From CAVSKL01 sp963728475 [NCBI: Candidatus Eiseniibacteriota bacterium] (GTDB lineage Bacteria; Eisenbacteria; RBG-16-71-46; JABDJR01), in the NCBI GenBank assembly GCA_963728475.1, contig CAVSKL010000001.1:620001-684000 (forward strand): DNA of 64,000 nt, given 5' to 3'. The notes beneath the pieces were generated by a model. It saw only the letters and a list, made by a program, of their open reading frames with translations. It ran no database searches and was not told the origin of the DNA. Shown piece by piece: positions 34,982 to 44,268 of this stretch. Each line of letters starts with the position of its first letter. The first letter of the stretch is position 1. A program made the translations under genes and the position numbers.

Positions 34982-35677
34982 ATGAAAGCGGTTCTCGTGA
35001 TTCTCCTCGTCGCCGGATTCGGCGCCGCCGCGTCCTCCGGGTGGGCGGCCGGCACCCAACCCGATGCCAAGATCATGCTCCACGTGCTTCCGATCACCGA
35101 CCTCATCCCCGGAGCACAGGTCTGCGCGGGGATCGAGCCGTACGAGTGCACCGAGAACGTGAAGTCGTTCCGCACCGAGGCCGGGCTCTCCACCGGCGAC
35201 GCGCCCTATTTCTACGTGTTCGTCATCGTGACCGACTACGTCAACGCCCTCGGGGTGAACGGACTCCAGTTCGGGGTGACCTACAACGCCGCCCTCAACG
35301 CCGGAGTAGACGTGGATTCGTGGTCGAGCTGCGCCGGCGGCCAGGTGGCCGACCCCGGCTGGCCCGGCTCGGGCAAGGGGATCCGGCTCTTCTGGGATCC
35401 GGCGGGCTGCCGGCATGCCGGAACCACCGTGGCCGGATATTTCCTGGTCGAGGCCCACACCGCCGGCACCATGGCGGTGGTCCCCTGGCCCACCAGCGGA
35501 ACCCTCCAGGTGGTCGACTGCGATCTGGCCGTCACCGATCTGCCCTCGTCCGCGGGAGGAGCGGTGGGTTTCGGCGGCGTCTCGGGGAGCGACCCCTGCT
35601 TTACCGCGGGAAGCTTGGCCAACAAGGTGCCCACGCGACTCTCGACCTGGGGCCGGATGAAGTTGATGTACGACTGA
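34982..35677 (+). CDS. Secreted protein with conserved C-terminal TWGRxKxMYD signature
   Basis: 231-residue exported protein with a signal peptide (about 1-22, MKAVLVILLVAGFGAAASSG). The mature part is rich in Cys (paired in the pattern of disulfides), Gly and Thr, suggesting a beta-sandwich. Its blocks APYFYVFVIVTDY, GLQFGVTYNA, SWSSCAGG and VAGYFLVEA are repeated in the next gene's two domains. The protein ends STWGRMKLMYD, almost the same as the end of the next one. I do not recognise the family. The C-terminal signature could be a sorting or folding signal. It lies 374 bp after the ClC gene. Confidence 0.75.
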   Translation: MKAVLVILLVAGFGAAASSGWAAGTQPDAKIMLHVLPITDLIPGAQVCAGIEPYECTENVKSFRTEAGLSTGDAPYFYVFVIVTDYVNALGVNGLQFGVTYNAALNAGVDVDSWSSCAGGQVADPGWPGSGKGIRLFWDPAGCRHAGTTVAGYFLVEAHTAGTMAVVPWPTSGTLQVVDCDLAVTDLPSSAGGAVGFGGVSGSDPCFTAGSLANKVPTRLSTWGRMKLMYD

Positions 35678-35726
35678 TCGGAACGATCTCCAGGGCTTCT
35701 CCCCGGATCGGGGAGGGGAGGACGAT

Positions 35727-37025
35727 ATGTCCAGGCAAAGTCTGATCCTGCTGGCGGTGGCGCTCCTGGCCGGGGGGGCTCCCCAAGCCGCCTCCGCCGA
35801 CACCTATCCCCTGGCCGACGTGAGGATCGTCCCGCACGTGGTGCCCGGAGCGCCCGCACCCGCCGGGTGCACCCTGGCCGTCGCCGGCCCCTGCGGCTCC
35901 GGCTCCACCCCCTACAACGTCCGGGGAGCTCTCGGCACCGGGGACGTCCCCTATTCCACCGTTTACGTCATCGTCGACAAGATCCCCACCGGTTACGGAT
36001 TCACCGGCATCCAGTTCGGCGTGGACTACGACGGCGCCCCCGGCTCCGGCGTGGACGTGATCGACTGGACCGCCTGCGGCATCGGCGAGTTCCGGAGCGA
36101 CACTTGGCCCGACTCCGGTTCCGGCATCACCCTCACCTGGCTGCCCGACCCGGAATGTGATCAGCACGGGCCTCGGGTGGTGGCGGGCTATTTCACCGTG
36201 GCCGCCGCCGGCCCCGACGTCTTCGACCTCACCGCGCGTCCGGTCGACCGGGCCCTCAAGGTGAGCGACTGCTCCATGCGCGAGACGATCCTGGATCCTC
36301 TGGCCGCGGGCGCGGCCGGGTTCGGCGACGCCGCGGGCCACGACCCCTGCGCCGAGGACCCGCCGCCGGCCCCTCCCGCTCCCCCGCCGCCTTCCCCCCC
36401 GGAGCCGGTGAAGCTCATGTTGCACGCGGTCCGGGCGGTGCCGTTCGAGGGGAACGCCTGCTCCGCGCTCGACGACATCCCCTGCCAGGCCGGCGCTCAC
36501 ACCTTCACCACCGGGATCCCGGGCGGGAGCTACGCCGGCGACTACGACGTCTACGTGATCGCCACCGACTTCGACCAGGAAATGGGACTGGGACAGATCC
36601 GGTTCCAGGTACGGCTGGAAGCCACCGCCGGTCGGCTCATCCTGGAGTCCTGGAACTCGTGCGCGCCCTCCAGCACCACCGAGTCCCCCTGGTCGTCCAC
36701 CGGGGGAAACCTCACGGTAACCTGGATGGGTTCCAACTGCGCTCACGGTCCGTCGGCGGTGGCCGGGTACATGCGACTGAGCGGCACCGGGGCGGGGGTG
36801 ATCAAGCTGGCGGGTAAGCTGTCGAGCAAATCGGCCCTTTCCACCGCCAGCATGTTGACCTGCGGAGCCCGCAACCTCTCCGTTCCCTACCTGGACGTGG
36901 CCCAGATGGGGATCCGGGGCAATAATCAATTCGACCCGTGCTATGAGTCGGGCACCCAGGTCGGAACGAGGAAGGTTCCGGTGGAGAGGACCACCTGGGG
37001 ACGGGTGAAGGCGATGTACGATTAG
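35727..37025 (+). CDS. Secreted two-domain paralogue of the preceding protein
   Basis: 432-residue exported protein with a signal peptide (about 1-24). It holds two copies of the domain seen in the preceding gene, joined by a Pro-rich linker (DPPPAPPAPPPPSPPEPVK, about 212-230): VPYSTVYVIVDK, GIQFGVDYDG and VVAGYFTVAA in the first, DYDVYVIATDF, QIRFQVRLEA and SAVAGYMRLSG in the second. The C-terminus TTWGRVKAMYD matches the signature of its neighbour. The two genes are 49 bp apart on the same strand and probably arose by duplication. Its stop overlaps the end of the convergent thioredoxin gene by three bases. Confidence 0.75.
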   Translation: MSRQSLILLAVALLAGGAPQAASADTYPLADVRIVPHVVPGAPAPAGCTLAVAGPCGSGSTPYNVRGALGTGDVPYSTVYVIVDKIPTGYGFTGIQFGVDYDGAPGSGVDVIDWTACGIGEFRSDTWPDSGSGITLTWLPDPECDQHGPRVVAGYFTVAAAGPDVFDLTARPVDRALKVSDCSMRETILDPLAAGAAGFGDAAGHDPCAEDPPPAPPAPPPPSPPEPVKLMLHAVRAVPFEGNACSALDDIPCQAGAHTFTTGIPGGSYAGDYDVYVIATDFDQEMGLGQIRFQVRLEATAGRLILESWNSCAPSSTTESPWSSTGGNLTVTWMGSNCAHGPSAVAGYMRLSGTGAGVIKLAGKLSSKSALSTASMLTCGARNLSVPYLDVAQMGIRGNNQFDPCYESGTQVGTRKVPVERTTWGRVKAMYD

Positions 37026-37570
37026 CGGTCCTCCCCGATGAACGGGGCCAGCCGGTTGAGGATCCCCTGCTTGCCGGGGTAGCCGCGGATCACCACCGGC
37101 TCTGCGCCGTCGGCGGGAGCCACCACCAGGGTGGGGAATACCCTGACCCCGAACCGCCGCTGGAGCGAGTCCACCGCGGCGGAATTCAAACCGTCCTCCC
37201 GGAGCCGGTCCATCACCCGGACCGGCACGAAGGCGGCGTTGATCGAGGCCGCGGCGAGGGAGTCGGCGAACACGTCGTGCTCCAGCATCCGGCAGGGCCC
37301 GCACCACGCCGCGGAGAACTCGTAGAGCACCGGCTTCCCGGAGGCGCCCGCGCGCGCCGGGGCCTCGGCGAGCGGCACCCAGGCCACCCGGTCCTGCTCG
37401 GGGCCGCTCCCGAACGAGGCGGAGACGTTCGTGGCGGCGGAAGCGTTGAAGTCGGCGGGGTAGTGGAGGATTCCGATTCCCAGCCGCACCGCCGTCAGGA
37501 CCGCGGCCGCGGCCAGGAGCGCCTTCGGGGTCCGGCGGGTGCTGCCGGCGCGGGGTTCAGTCGTCGGCAT
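37022..37570 (-). CDS. Membrane-anchored thioredoxin-like protein
   Basis: 182-residue protein with an N-terminal membrane segment (about 18-36) and a periplasmic thioredoxin domain. The active site is SAAWCGPCRMLE (CGPC at about 88-91), with the cis-Pro in RVFPTLVV. Residues such as FADSLAAASINAAFVPVRVM resemble the DsbD C-terminal domain/thioredoxin-7 group, which keeps periplasmic cysteines reduced. Its start overlaps the end of the upstream ABC-permease gene by 14 bp, so it is in the ABC operon. Confidence 0.85.
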   Translation of the reverse strand: MPTTEPRAGSTRRTPKALLAAAAVLTAVRLGIGILHYPADFNASAATNVSASFGSGPEQDRVAWVPLAEAPARAGASGKPVLYEFSAAWCGPCRMLEHDVFADSLAAASINAAFVPVRVMDRLREDGLNSAAVDSLQRRFGVRVFPTLVVAPADGAEPVVIRGYPGKQGILNRLAPFIGEDR

Positions 37571-38254
37571 AGGAGAGCTCCTTCCGGTTGAGCAGGATCA
37601 CCGCCACCGCCAGCGCCGCCGTCACCGTGCTGAGGTAGGCCGCCGCGGTGTAGCCGCCGGTCCAGACCCCGTGGAGCGGGAGCGCCACCTTGGGCGCGAT
37701 CACATAGCCCAGCTCCCGCCCCGCCACCGTGAACGCGGGCCGGTGAACGATCCCGCCCAACACCGCGGCCATCACCGAGACGATGCTGACCAGGAAGTAG
37801 ATCCCCAGGTCTCCGAAACCCCGGGTCATGGTGGAGAAGGCCACCATCACCGCCGCCGTCCCGAAACCCTCGGTCACCAGCCCCAGGAAGAGGCCGGCCG
37901 GAGGCGGCCCCACCGAGCTGGAATAGGTGGCCGCGATGAGATAAGCCAGAAGGATCTGCGCCAACGCCAGCAGGGTGGCCGCGGTCCCCAAAGCCGCCCA
38001 CTTCGTGAGCACGACCTCGGAGCGCCGCACCGGGCGGGCCAGGATCGCCATCAGGCTCCCGTTCGAGATCTCCCGCCCCACGATCCCGGTGCCCAGGATC
38101 ACCGCCAGGATCCCCGCGCTCGAATCGGCGGCCTGTCCCCCGCCGCGGGCTGCGAGCACCATGGTGAGCGGCAACAGGAACATCACCGCCGCCAGCGCCA
38201 TCCGCGGCTTGGAGGTGAAGAGCCGCTCCAGCGTGTTCAGATAGACCGCCCGGT

Positions 38255-38258
<4 letters not shown>
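37557..38258 (-). CDS. ABC-2 type permease
   Basis: 233-residue membrane component of an ABC transporter, six predicted helices. The cytoplasmic block GIVGREISNGSLMAILARPVRRSEVVLTKW (about 57-86) is typical of ABC-2 permeases of the GldF/NosY/CcmB kind. It probably exports or handles a substrate with the ATPase encoded just upstream, whose stop overlaps this ATG (ATGA). The substrate is unknown; co-occurrence with a thioredoxin may point to envelope redox work. Confidence 0.85.
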
Positions 38259-39202
<944 letters not shown>

Positions 39203-39255
39203 TGAAACCTCCGGACCGGCGGGGGGGACGGCGATCGGGGAAGGTGACCGGTTTC

Positions 39256-39284
39256 AATGTAGGAAGCCCATAGGAGAAAATCAA
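39256..39284 (-). promoter_or_regulatory. Promoter of the ABC-transporter operon
   Basis: On the minus strand TTGATT (39284-39279) and TACATT (39261-39256) have a spacer of 17 bp. Transcription would start near 39249, about 47 nt before the TTG start codon of the ATPase gene. Confidence 0.55.
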
Positions 39285-39330
39285 CCACGATCGGCACTTT
39301 CGATATCACGCACCCCGGGGGAGGCGCGGG

Positions 39331-39359
39331 TTGACACCGCCGGTAACCGCGACTAGCTT
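39331..39359 (+). promoter_or_regulatory. Promoter of the 39427 gene
   Basis: TTGACA (39331-39336) and TAGCTT (39354-39359) are 17 bp apart, back to back with the ABC-operon promoter. The leader to ATG 39427 would be about 60 nt. Confidence 0.5.
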
Positions 39360-39426
39360 CCGAAGCACCCTCGGCCGGGACGCGCCGGAGAGGGATGGTC
39401 GCCTCTTCCAGCGGGGAGCGGGGTTC

Positions 39427-40101
39427 ATGGCATCCACCAAGAGGAACGTGTTGATCGGCTGCCTGGGAGCCGGGGCGGCGGTGGTGGTGGCCGCGCTCGT
39501 GGTCTTCTACGTGCTGGTGCTGCGGCCGGTGCAGTCGGTGGCCGACGACCTGCAGCTCATGAGCGACATGTACGCCATGAACTCGGCCGTCCCCGGCGAC
39601 TCCAGCTTCGTGCCCCCTCCTGACGGACTCCTGACTCCGGACGACCTCGCGCGCTTCGCCCGGGTGCAGACCACCCTCCGGGACAGCCTGGGGGAGAGCT
39701 ACCGGCTCCTGGACGCCAAGGCCGCGAAGCTGGACTCGGCGGGCACGTTCTTTTCCCAGGCCGACTCCCCGGCCCGGATGAAGAAAGCGCTGGCGGTGTT
39801 CGACGGGCTGGGGCCGACCCTGGTTCGAGCCAAGGGGATCCAGGTGCGGGCGCTGGCGCGCGAGAGGTTCTCGGTCCCGGAGTACCGGTGGCTGCGATCC
39901 AACTTTTACCAGGCGATGGGCAAGTCGCGCCCCGACCTCTACCTGGAGGATTTCGTCCACGGGCTCATGAACCGCCAGGGCACCGCGTTCGCCGAGGCCC
40001 ACAAACCGCCCCTGAGCGACGCCCCCGCCAACCGGGACGTCGCCGCCGCCTACACCGACTCGCTGGACTCCTGGTTCCCTTTCTACGTGTTCGGGCTGTA
40101 G
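39427..40101 (+). CDS. Membrane-anchored protein of unknown function
   Basis: 224-residue protein starting with MASTKRNVLIGCLGAGAAVV, one membrane segment (about 7-31), then a helical, charged periplasmic domain rich in Asp, Ala and Leu. A lone Cys12 lies inside the segment, too early for a lipobox of usual kind. No family recognised. GGGGAGC before the ATG supports this start over the TTG at 39331. It is monocistronic: the ABC operon diverges from it and the repeat array 2 follows. Confidence 0.65.
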   Translation: MASTKRNVLIGCLGAGAAVVVAALVVFYVLVLRPVQSVADDLQLMSDMYAMNSAVPGDSSFVPPPDGLLTPDDLARFARVQTTLRDSLGESYRLLDAKAAKLDSAGTFFSQADSPARMKKALAVFDGLGPTLVRAKGIQVRALARERFSVPEYRWLRSNFYQAMGKSRPDLYLEDFVHGLMNRQGTAFAEAHKPPLSDAPANRDVAAAYTDSLDSWFPFYVFGL

Positions 40102-40756
40102 CCGGCGCCGGAAGTCTGGATCGGCTACGCGCCGGCCGGCCGGACCCGGGCGGGCGGCTTACCCGGGGAAGTCGCTCCCGACCCGTTTATCTCTGCATCT
40201 CCGGAGTCGCGTTCCGGCCGAGCGGGAGCGGGGCCTTTCCAGGGGAGGCGCGTAGAGGCCCATCGAAACCGGGACCCGGGTCCCTATGTTGTTGAACGGG
40301 TTCCGGTCCAACCGATGCGGGGGCCTCGCGGTGACCTGAGCCCGCGGTCGGAGCAATGGGGCCCGGCGTCGGCCGCGAGGCGCCCCCGCCCCGGCGGCCT
40401 CGCGGCGGCCTGGACCCGGCGTGATTGGAGCAACCCGGCGTCGGCCGCGAGGGGCCGCCGACCGAAGCCGGGACCCGGGTCCCTATGTTGTTGAATGGGT
40501 TCCGGTCCAACCGATCCGGCGCCAAGTGACCAAGGCGGGCCCGGGTAACGGCTGGGGCCGGCGCCCCCGCCCCGGCGGCCTCGCGGTGGCCTGGACCCGG
40601 CGTGATTGGAGCAACCCGGCGTCGGCCGCGAGAGGGCGCCGATCGGAACCGGGACCCGGGTCCCTATGTTGTTGAATGGGTTCCGGTCCAACCGATCCGG
40701 CGCCAAGTGACCAAGGCGGGCCCGGGTAACGGCGGGGGCCGGCGCCCCCGCATCGC
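40102..40756 (+). repeat. Tandem array of three long non-coding repeats (array 2) and its 5' approach
   Basis: Three copies of a unit with core GGGACCCGGGTCCCTATG followed by TTGTTGAA start at 40271, 40470 and 40651 (periods 199 and 181 bp). Between cores are GC-rich segments with GTGATTGGAGCAACCCGGCG and GGCGCCAAGTGACCAAGGCG blocks. The core palindrome GGGACCCGGGTCCC followed by TAT is also the core of array 1, 23 kb away, although the remainder of the units differ. The array ends directly at the stop of the beta-helix gene at 40758. Open frames across it are artefacts of repetition. From 40102 to 40270 I see no gene. Confidence 0.85.
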
Positions 40757-40757
40757 G

Positions 40758-42191
40758 TCAGTTCGCCGGACCGTACGCCTTCCAGAAGTCCGATTCGCGC
40801 ACGGCCGGCCAGGAGCCGAGCTTGTCCCAGAGCGGTCGCATGCGATTCTCGAAGGTGGCCCGGTCCAGATCGCCCTCGGCGCCGGCGCCGCCGGCGATTC
40901 GGTTCTCGAACAGCACGTTTCCGGCGACGGCATAATCCCCGGGCACGGCGTGCCGGGCGATGGGGAGCTGAAAACAATACGGCTCGCCGGAGTCGTAGCG
41001 AGGGTCCTGCCCGGTGTGGACGATCACGTTCTGGACGAAACGGCCCGGCGGCGGCGGGAGGTCGGTGGCGCGCACGATCGAGGCGCCGCAGGCGCCGGTG
41101 TCGTAGATCACGTTCCGCTCGAAGATTCCCGACGGCCGCCCCTTCCCGGCGTCCCAGAGCGTCACCCCCCAGGTGGCGACATGTTCCACCAGGTTCTCCT
41201 GGGCGGTCACCTGGGCGTCCACGAAGACGCCGATCCCCTTCCAGTAGCGCCGGACCAGGTTTCCCCGGATGCTGGCGAAGGAGTTCCAGGTGCAGCCGAT
41301 TCCCACCCCCCGGCCGCCGCCCACCCGGGCGCCTCGGGCCAGATCCACCCCGTCGATCACGTTGGCTTCGATCACCCCCTGCGAATCGCGATAGAGGGCG
41401 ATCCCGTCCCAGGAATTGCGCAGGATACGGCAGCCGCGCACCGTCACCACCGAATTCTCGCGTCCGGCGACCCCGATGATTCCGACCACCGTCCTCGCCA
41501 CCGTCAAGGTGTCGCCGACATTGTCCCGGATGTCGCAGTCGGTGATGGCCACCGCCCCGTTCTTCACCATCACCGCCGCGTCGGTGGCGGCGGCCGAGGT
41601 ATCCCGCTCGCCCCCGGTGACCGTGACCTCGCTCAGCCCGCAGTTGTGGCAATCGTCGAAGACGATGCCGTAGCCGGCATGCGTGCGGATCACCGCCTTC
41701 CCGTCCCGGGGGCCCACGATCCGGAGGTTCTCCCCCTTCACCAGAAGTCCTACGGTGGCGTTCACCGCCGTGGTTTCGGCCTGGCAGTTCCCGCAGATCG
41801 GCTCCAGGTAGGGCCGCGGGGCGAGGTCGTAGGTGCCCGCGCCGAGACGGATGAGCGAACCCGGCTTCGCCTTGTTCACCGCGGCCTGGAGGTCGGTGCC
41901 GGCGTCCTCGGCCGCCAGCCCCGGCGCAGCCAGCATGATGTGGCCGGGCCGGGCGGGAACGGAGGCGCTGTCGGCCGGCGCACTCTCCACCCGACCGCCC
42001 TCCCCCCGGGCGCTATCCGCCCGGGCGCCCTCCACCGCGGCACCGCCCCCCGGAACCCCGGCCGCCGGAACCGCGGCGGCTGTATCCACCACCGCGGCCG
42101 AGCTGTCGGGAGCGGGGGCCTGCGCCCGGGCCCCCGGCGCGGCCGCCGACACCAACGCGGCCGCCAGCCATAAGGTCTTTCTAATCCCCAT
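40758..42191 (-). CDS. Secreted right-handed parallel beta-helix protein
   Basis: 477-residue exported protein. A signal peptide (about 1-23) is followed by an Ala/Asp/Ser/Pro-rich low-complexity region (about 24-90), then a parallel beta-helix: repeated turns such as ENSVVTVRGCRILRNSWDG, GVIEANVIDGVD and NSFASIRGNLVRRYWKGIG. A pair of CXXC-like sites (ICGNCQAE, FDDCHNCGLS) is notable. Such proteins bind or cleave polysaccharides or act as surface adhesins; no catalytic motif is clear. Its start overlaps the thioredoxin gene's end by 11 bp. The stop abuts repeat array 2. Confidence 0.82.
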   Translation of the reverse strand: MGIRKTLWLAAALVSAAAPGARAQAPAPDSSAAVVDTAAAVPAAGVPGGGAAVEGARADSARGEGGRVESAPADSASVPARPGHIMLAAPGLAAEDAGTDLQAAVNKAKPGSLIRLGAGTYDLAPRPYLEPICGNCQAETTAVNATVGLLVKGENLRIVGPRDGKAVIRTHAGYGIVFDDCHNCGLSEVTVTGGERDTSAAATDAAVMVKNGAVAITDCDIRDNVGDTLTVARTVVGIIGVAGRENSVVTVRGCRILRNSWDGIALYRDSQGVIEANVIDGVDLARGARVGGGRGVGIGCTWNSFASIRGNLVRRYWKGIGVFVDAQVTAQENLVEHVATWGVTLWDAGKGRPSGIFERNVIYDTGACGASIVRATDLPPPPGRFVQNVIVHTGQDPRYDSGEPYCFQLPIARHAVPGDYAVAGNVLFENRIAGGAGAEGDLDRATFENRMRPLWDKLGSWPAVRESDFWKAYGPAN

Positions 42192-42774
42192 ACTTCTCCC
42201 GGAGGTGCGGGGAGAGCCGCATGATGAGCTGCACCCGCTCGAACTCGTTCACCCACTCCGCGATCGCCCCCGCCAGCTCGTCCTCGCCGAGCGGAGCCGG
42301 CCCGATGGGGCAGGCCGGACCGAGCTGGTTCCGGGCCATGGCACGGTAGGTGGAAAGACTGCGATCGCCGTAACGAGAAAGCTCGAAGTATTCCTCGGTC
42401 AGGAACACTGCCACCGGCACCTTGGCCGCCCCGTTGATCCGGAGCTCGTCCCGGAGCTCGGGATCGGCGTCCCGGTCGACCAGCCGCATCGCGGTCACCG
42501 TCGACACCTGCTCGATCCGCCGGAGAATCGGAACCTGGCGCACGCAGTCTCCGCACCAGGTGCCCGAGACGACCAGGAGCTTGAGCGGACGGTTGAGCGC
42601 TCCGATCCGTTCGGCCTGCTCGCCGGTGAGCGAGACCCGGTCGATCATCTCGTGCCAGCGGGCCCGGTGCTTCTCCTCCCCGGAGGCGACGTACGCGGCA
42701 TAGTCCAGCCCGGCCTCGTAGTGGCGCCGGAAGAGCCCGGCGCGGCGATCCAGGTACTTGGGACCGTCGGTCAT
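42181..42774 (-). CDS. Thioredoxin-like protein
   Basis: 197-residue cytoplasmic thioredoxin-fold protein. The active site is VVSGTWCGDCVRQVPILRRI (CGDC at about 100-103), the form used by the thioredoxin family of Bacillus YbdE/TlpA-like or bacillithiol-linked proteins. A cis-Pro is in KVPVAVFL. The N-terminal 80 residues are helical. The in-frame ATG at 42831 is less likely; ATG 42774 (MTDGPKYLDR) suits the fold. Four-gene context is unrelated, and only the beta-helix gene is in its operon. Confidence 0.82.
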   Translation of the reverse strand: MTDGPKYLDRRAGLFRRHYEAGLDYAAYVASGEEKHRARWHEMIDRVSLTGEQAERIGALNRPLKLLVVSGTWCGDCVRQVPILRRIEQVSTVTAMRLVDRDADPELRDELRINGAAKVPVAVFLTEEYFELSRYGDRSLSTYRAMARNQLGPACPIGPAPLGEDELAGAIAEWVNEFERVQLIMRLSPHLREKYGD

Positions 42775-42841
42775 GATCGGAGTCCTTCGCGTGGGTGCGG
42801 CAACGGATTCATGAGGCGACAATCCTATCACGGCTCCCGCG

Positions 42842-43543
42842 TCAGCCCAGCTCGCGCCCGATCGCGGCCAGAACCGCGTCCAGGTCGCGGGGTTTGAGCC
42901 TCCCGGTGAAGGTGTTCTGCTGGCTCGGGTGATAGGTGTCGTAGAGCACCGGGCCCTCGGGCAGGGAGTGGCGGACGCCGTGCCCGAACGGGAAGTCCTT
43001 GAACGTGATCCCGAGGCCCCCGTCCTTGAGGTAGCGCAGATAGGCGTCGTGGGCGAACTTGCCCAGCGCCAGGACCACCCGCAGCCGGGAGAGAAGGTCG
43101 AGTTCGCGCGCCATGTACTCCCGGCAGTTGAGGGTTTCCTCCGAGGCCGGCCGGTTGCCGGGAGGGGCGCAACGGACCGCCGCCGCCACGTACGCGTTCC
43201 GGAGCTCCAAGCCGTCGCCGCGGGAGCGCGACTCCGCCTGGTTGGCCCACCCGGCGCGGTGGAGCGCGGCGAAGAGGAAGTCTCCGGAGCGGTCGCCAGT
43301 GAAGATCCGCCCGGTGCGGTTGGCGCCGTGGGCGGCGGGGGCGAGCCCCAGGACGTAGACCCGGGCCTGGGGATCGCCGAAGCCCGGCACCGGTTTCCCC
43401 CAGTACTCCTGGTCGCGGAAGGCGCGCCGCTTCTCGGCGGCGATCCGCCGGCAGTACTTCCGGAGCCGCGGGCAACGTTCGCACCCGGTCACGTCGTGGT
43501 CGAGGGCGGCGAGCCGGCGCCGGGCGTCCCGTGACATAGCCAT
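42842..43543 (-). CDS. Family 5 uracil-DNA glycosylase
   Basis: Removes uracil, and in this family also hypoxanthine or xanthine, from DNA. The 233-residue protein has the four-cysteine iron-sulfur layout, beginning CERCPRLRKYC (21-31) and later RCAPPGNRP and NCREYM. The motif I block is GLAPAAHGANRTGRIFTGDRSG, which has Ala at the usual catalytic Asp site, diagnostic of family 5. Motif II is YDTYHPSQQNTF. ATG 43543 or 43537 may start translation; no strong ribosome-binding site is seen. It stands alone, 38 bp downstream of the MerR gene end. Confidence 0.92.
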   Translation of the reverse strand: MAMSRDARRRLAALDHDVTGCERCPRLRKYCRRIAAEKRRAFRDQEYWGKPVPGFGDPQARVYVLGLAPAAHGANRTGRIFTGDRSGDFLFAALHRAGWANQAESRSRGDGLELRNAYVAAAVRCAPPGNRPASEETLNCREYMARELDLLSRLRVVLALGKFAHDAYLRYLKDGGLGITFKDFPFGHGVRHSLPEGPVLYDTYHPSQQNTFTGRLKPRDLDAVLAAIGRELG

Positions 43544-43581
43544 GGGGCAAGCATACCCTCCCCGGGCCGGGGCGGGGCGGG

Positions 43582-44004
43582 TCAGCTCTCCGGAACCGGT
43601 CCGTCTCCGAGGTCGGGCATGTCGAACACGTCCAGGATGGCCCCGTCGTCGATGTCCTCGCGGCTCCGGCAAGCCTCGGCCAGGCGCTCCAGCGCCTCCC
43701 GGATGCGGCGGAGCGCGTCCATCCGAAGATCGATGGAGCGGAGCTTGGCCTCGATCCGCGCCAGCACCACCTTCCGCCGGTTCTTCCCGCCCACGCGCAA
43801 CGATACGATCTCCGCGATTTCGGTCAGCGAAAAGCCGAGGGCCTGGGCCCGCTTGATGAATCGGATGCGGTCCACCGTACCGGAGGGATAGTTCCGATAC
43901 CCGGAAATCGTGCGGTCGGGAGGATCCAGGATCCCGCGCCGCTCGTAGTAGCGGAGGGTCTGCACGCTCACGCCGGCGATCTCCGCCACCTCACCAATGC
44001 GCAT
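43582..44004 (-). CDS. MerR family transcriptional regulator
   Basis: 140-residue MerR-type activator/repressor. The N-terminal MRIGEVAEIAGVSVQTLRYY forms the helix-turn-helix and the wing follows (RGILDPPDRTISGYRNYPSG). A helical dimerisation region leads to an acidic C-terminus (DDGAILDVFDMPDLGDG) with one Cys at about 117 and no CueR- or MerR-type pair, so the effector is unknown. It could sense a drug, redox state or metal. An operator-promoter of MerR kind lies about 180 bp upstream, suggesting autoregulation with a long leader. Confidence 0.88.
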   Translation of the reverse strand: MRIGEVAEIAGVSVQTLRYYERRGILDPPDRTISGYRNYPSGTVDRIRFIKRAQALGFSLTEIAEIVSLRVGGKNRRKVVLARIEAKLRSIDLRMDALRRIREALERLAEACRSREDIDDGAILDVFDMPDLGDGPVPES

Positions 44005-44186
44005 GATCCTCGCTCCGCGCGGCCCGGTTGGGGGATTGCCCCCGGCAACCCGTTGAAGCACCGGTCTCGATCGCGCCGGCCGGCTCCTGCGAGCAGGTCC
44101 AGAAACGAGGAGAAGGCGGGGCCCCCGCGCACCGTCGGCGAGGCATGGCGCCGGTCTTTCAAAGGGCTGCCGGACGATCGCGGAGA

Positions 44187-44218
44187 ACGATAAACCCTGT
44201 ACTTCGATACAGGGTCAA
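44187..44218 (-). promoter_or_regulatory. MerR-type promoter with palindrome in a long spacer
   Basis: On the minus strand TTGACC (44218-44213) and TATCGT (44192-44187) have a 20-bp spacer, longer than the usual 17, as MerR-dependent promoters have. The spacer contains the perfect dyad ACCCTGTA-CTTCGA-TACAGGGT (44194-44215). It points toward the MerR gene at 44004, leaving a leader of about 175 nt. Confidence 0.75.
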
Positions 44219-44268
44219 GGGCGGGGATGGCAGTTCCTACGAACCGACCCAAACCGGGCCGGGTCTTA

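Noticed and set aside
40159-40706. Minus-strand frames with repeated RLDRNPFNNIGTRVPV segments in array 2
   Set aside because: They are produced by the tandem repeats and have no start context or family similarity.
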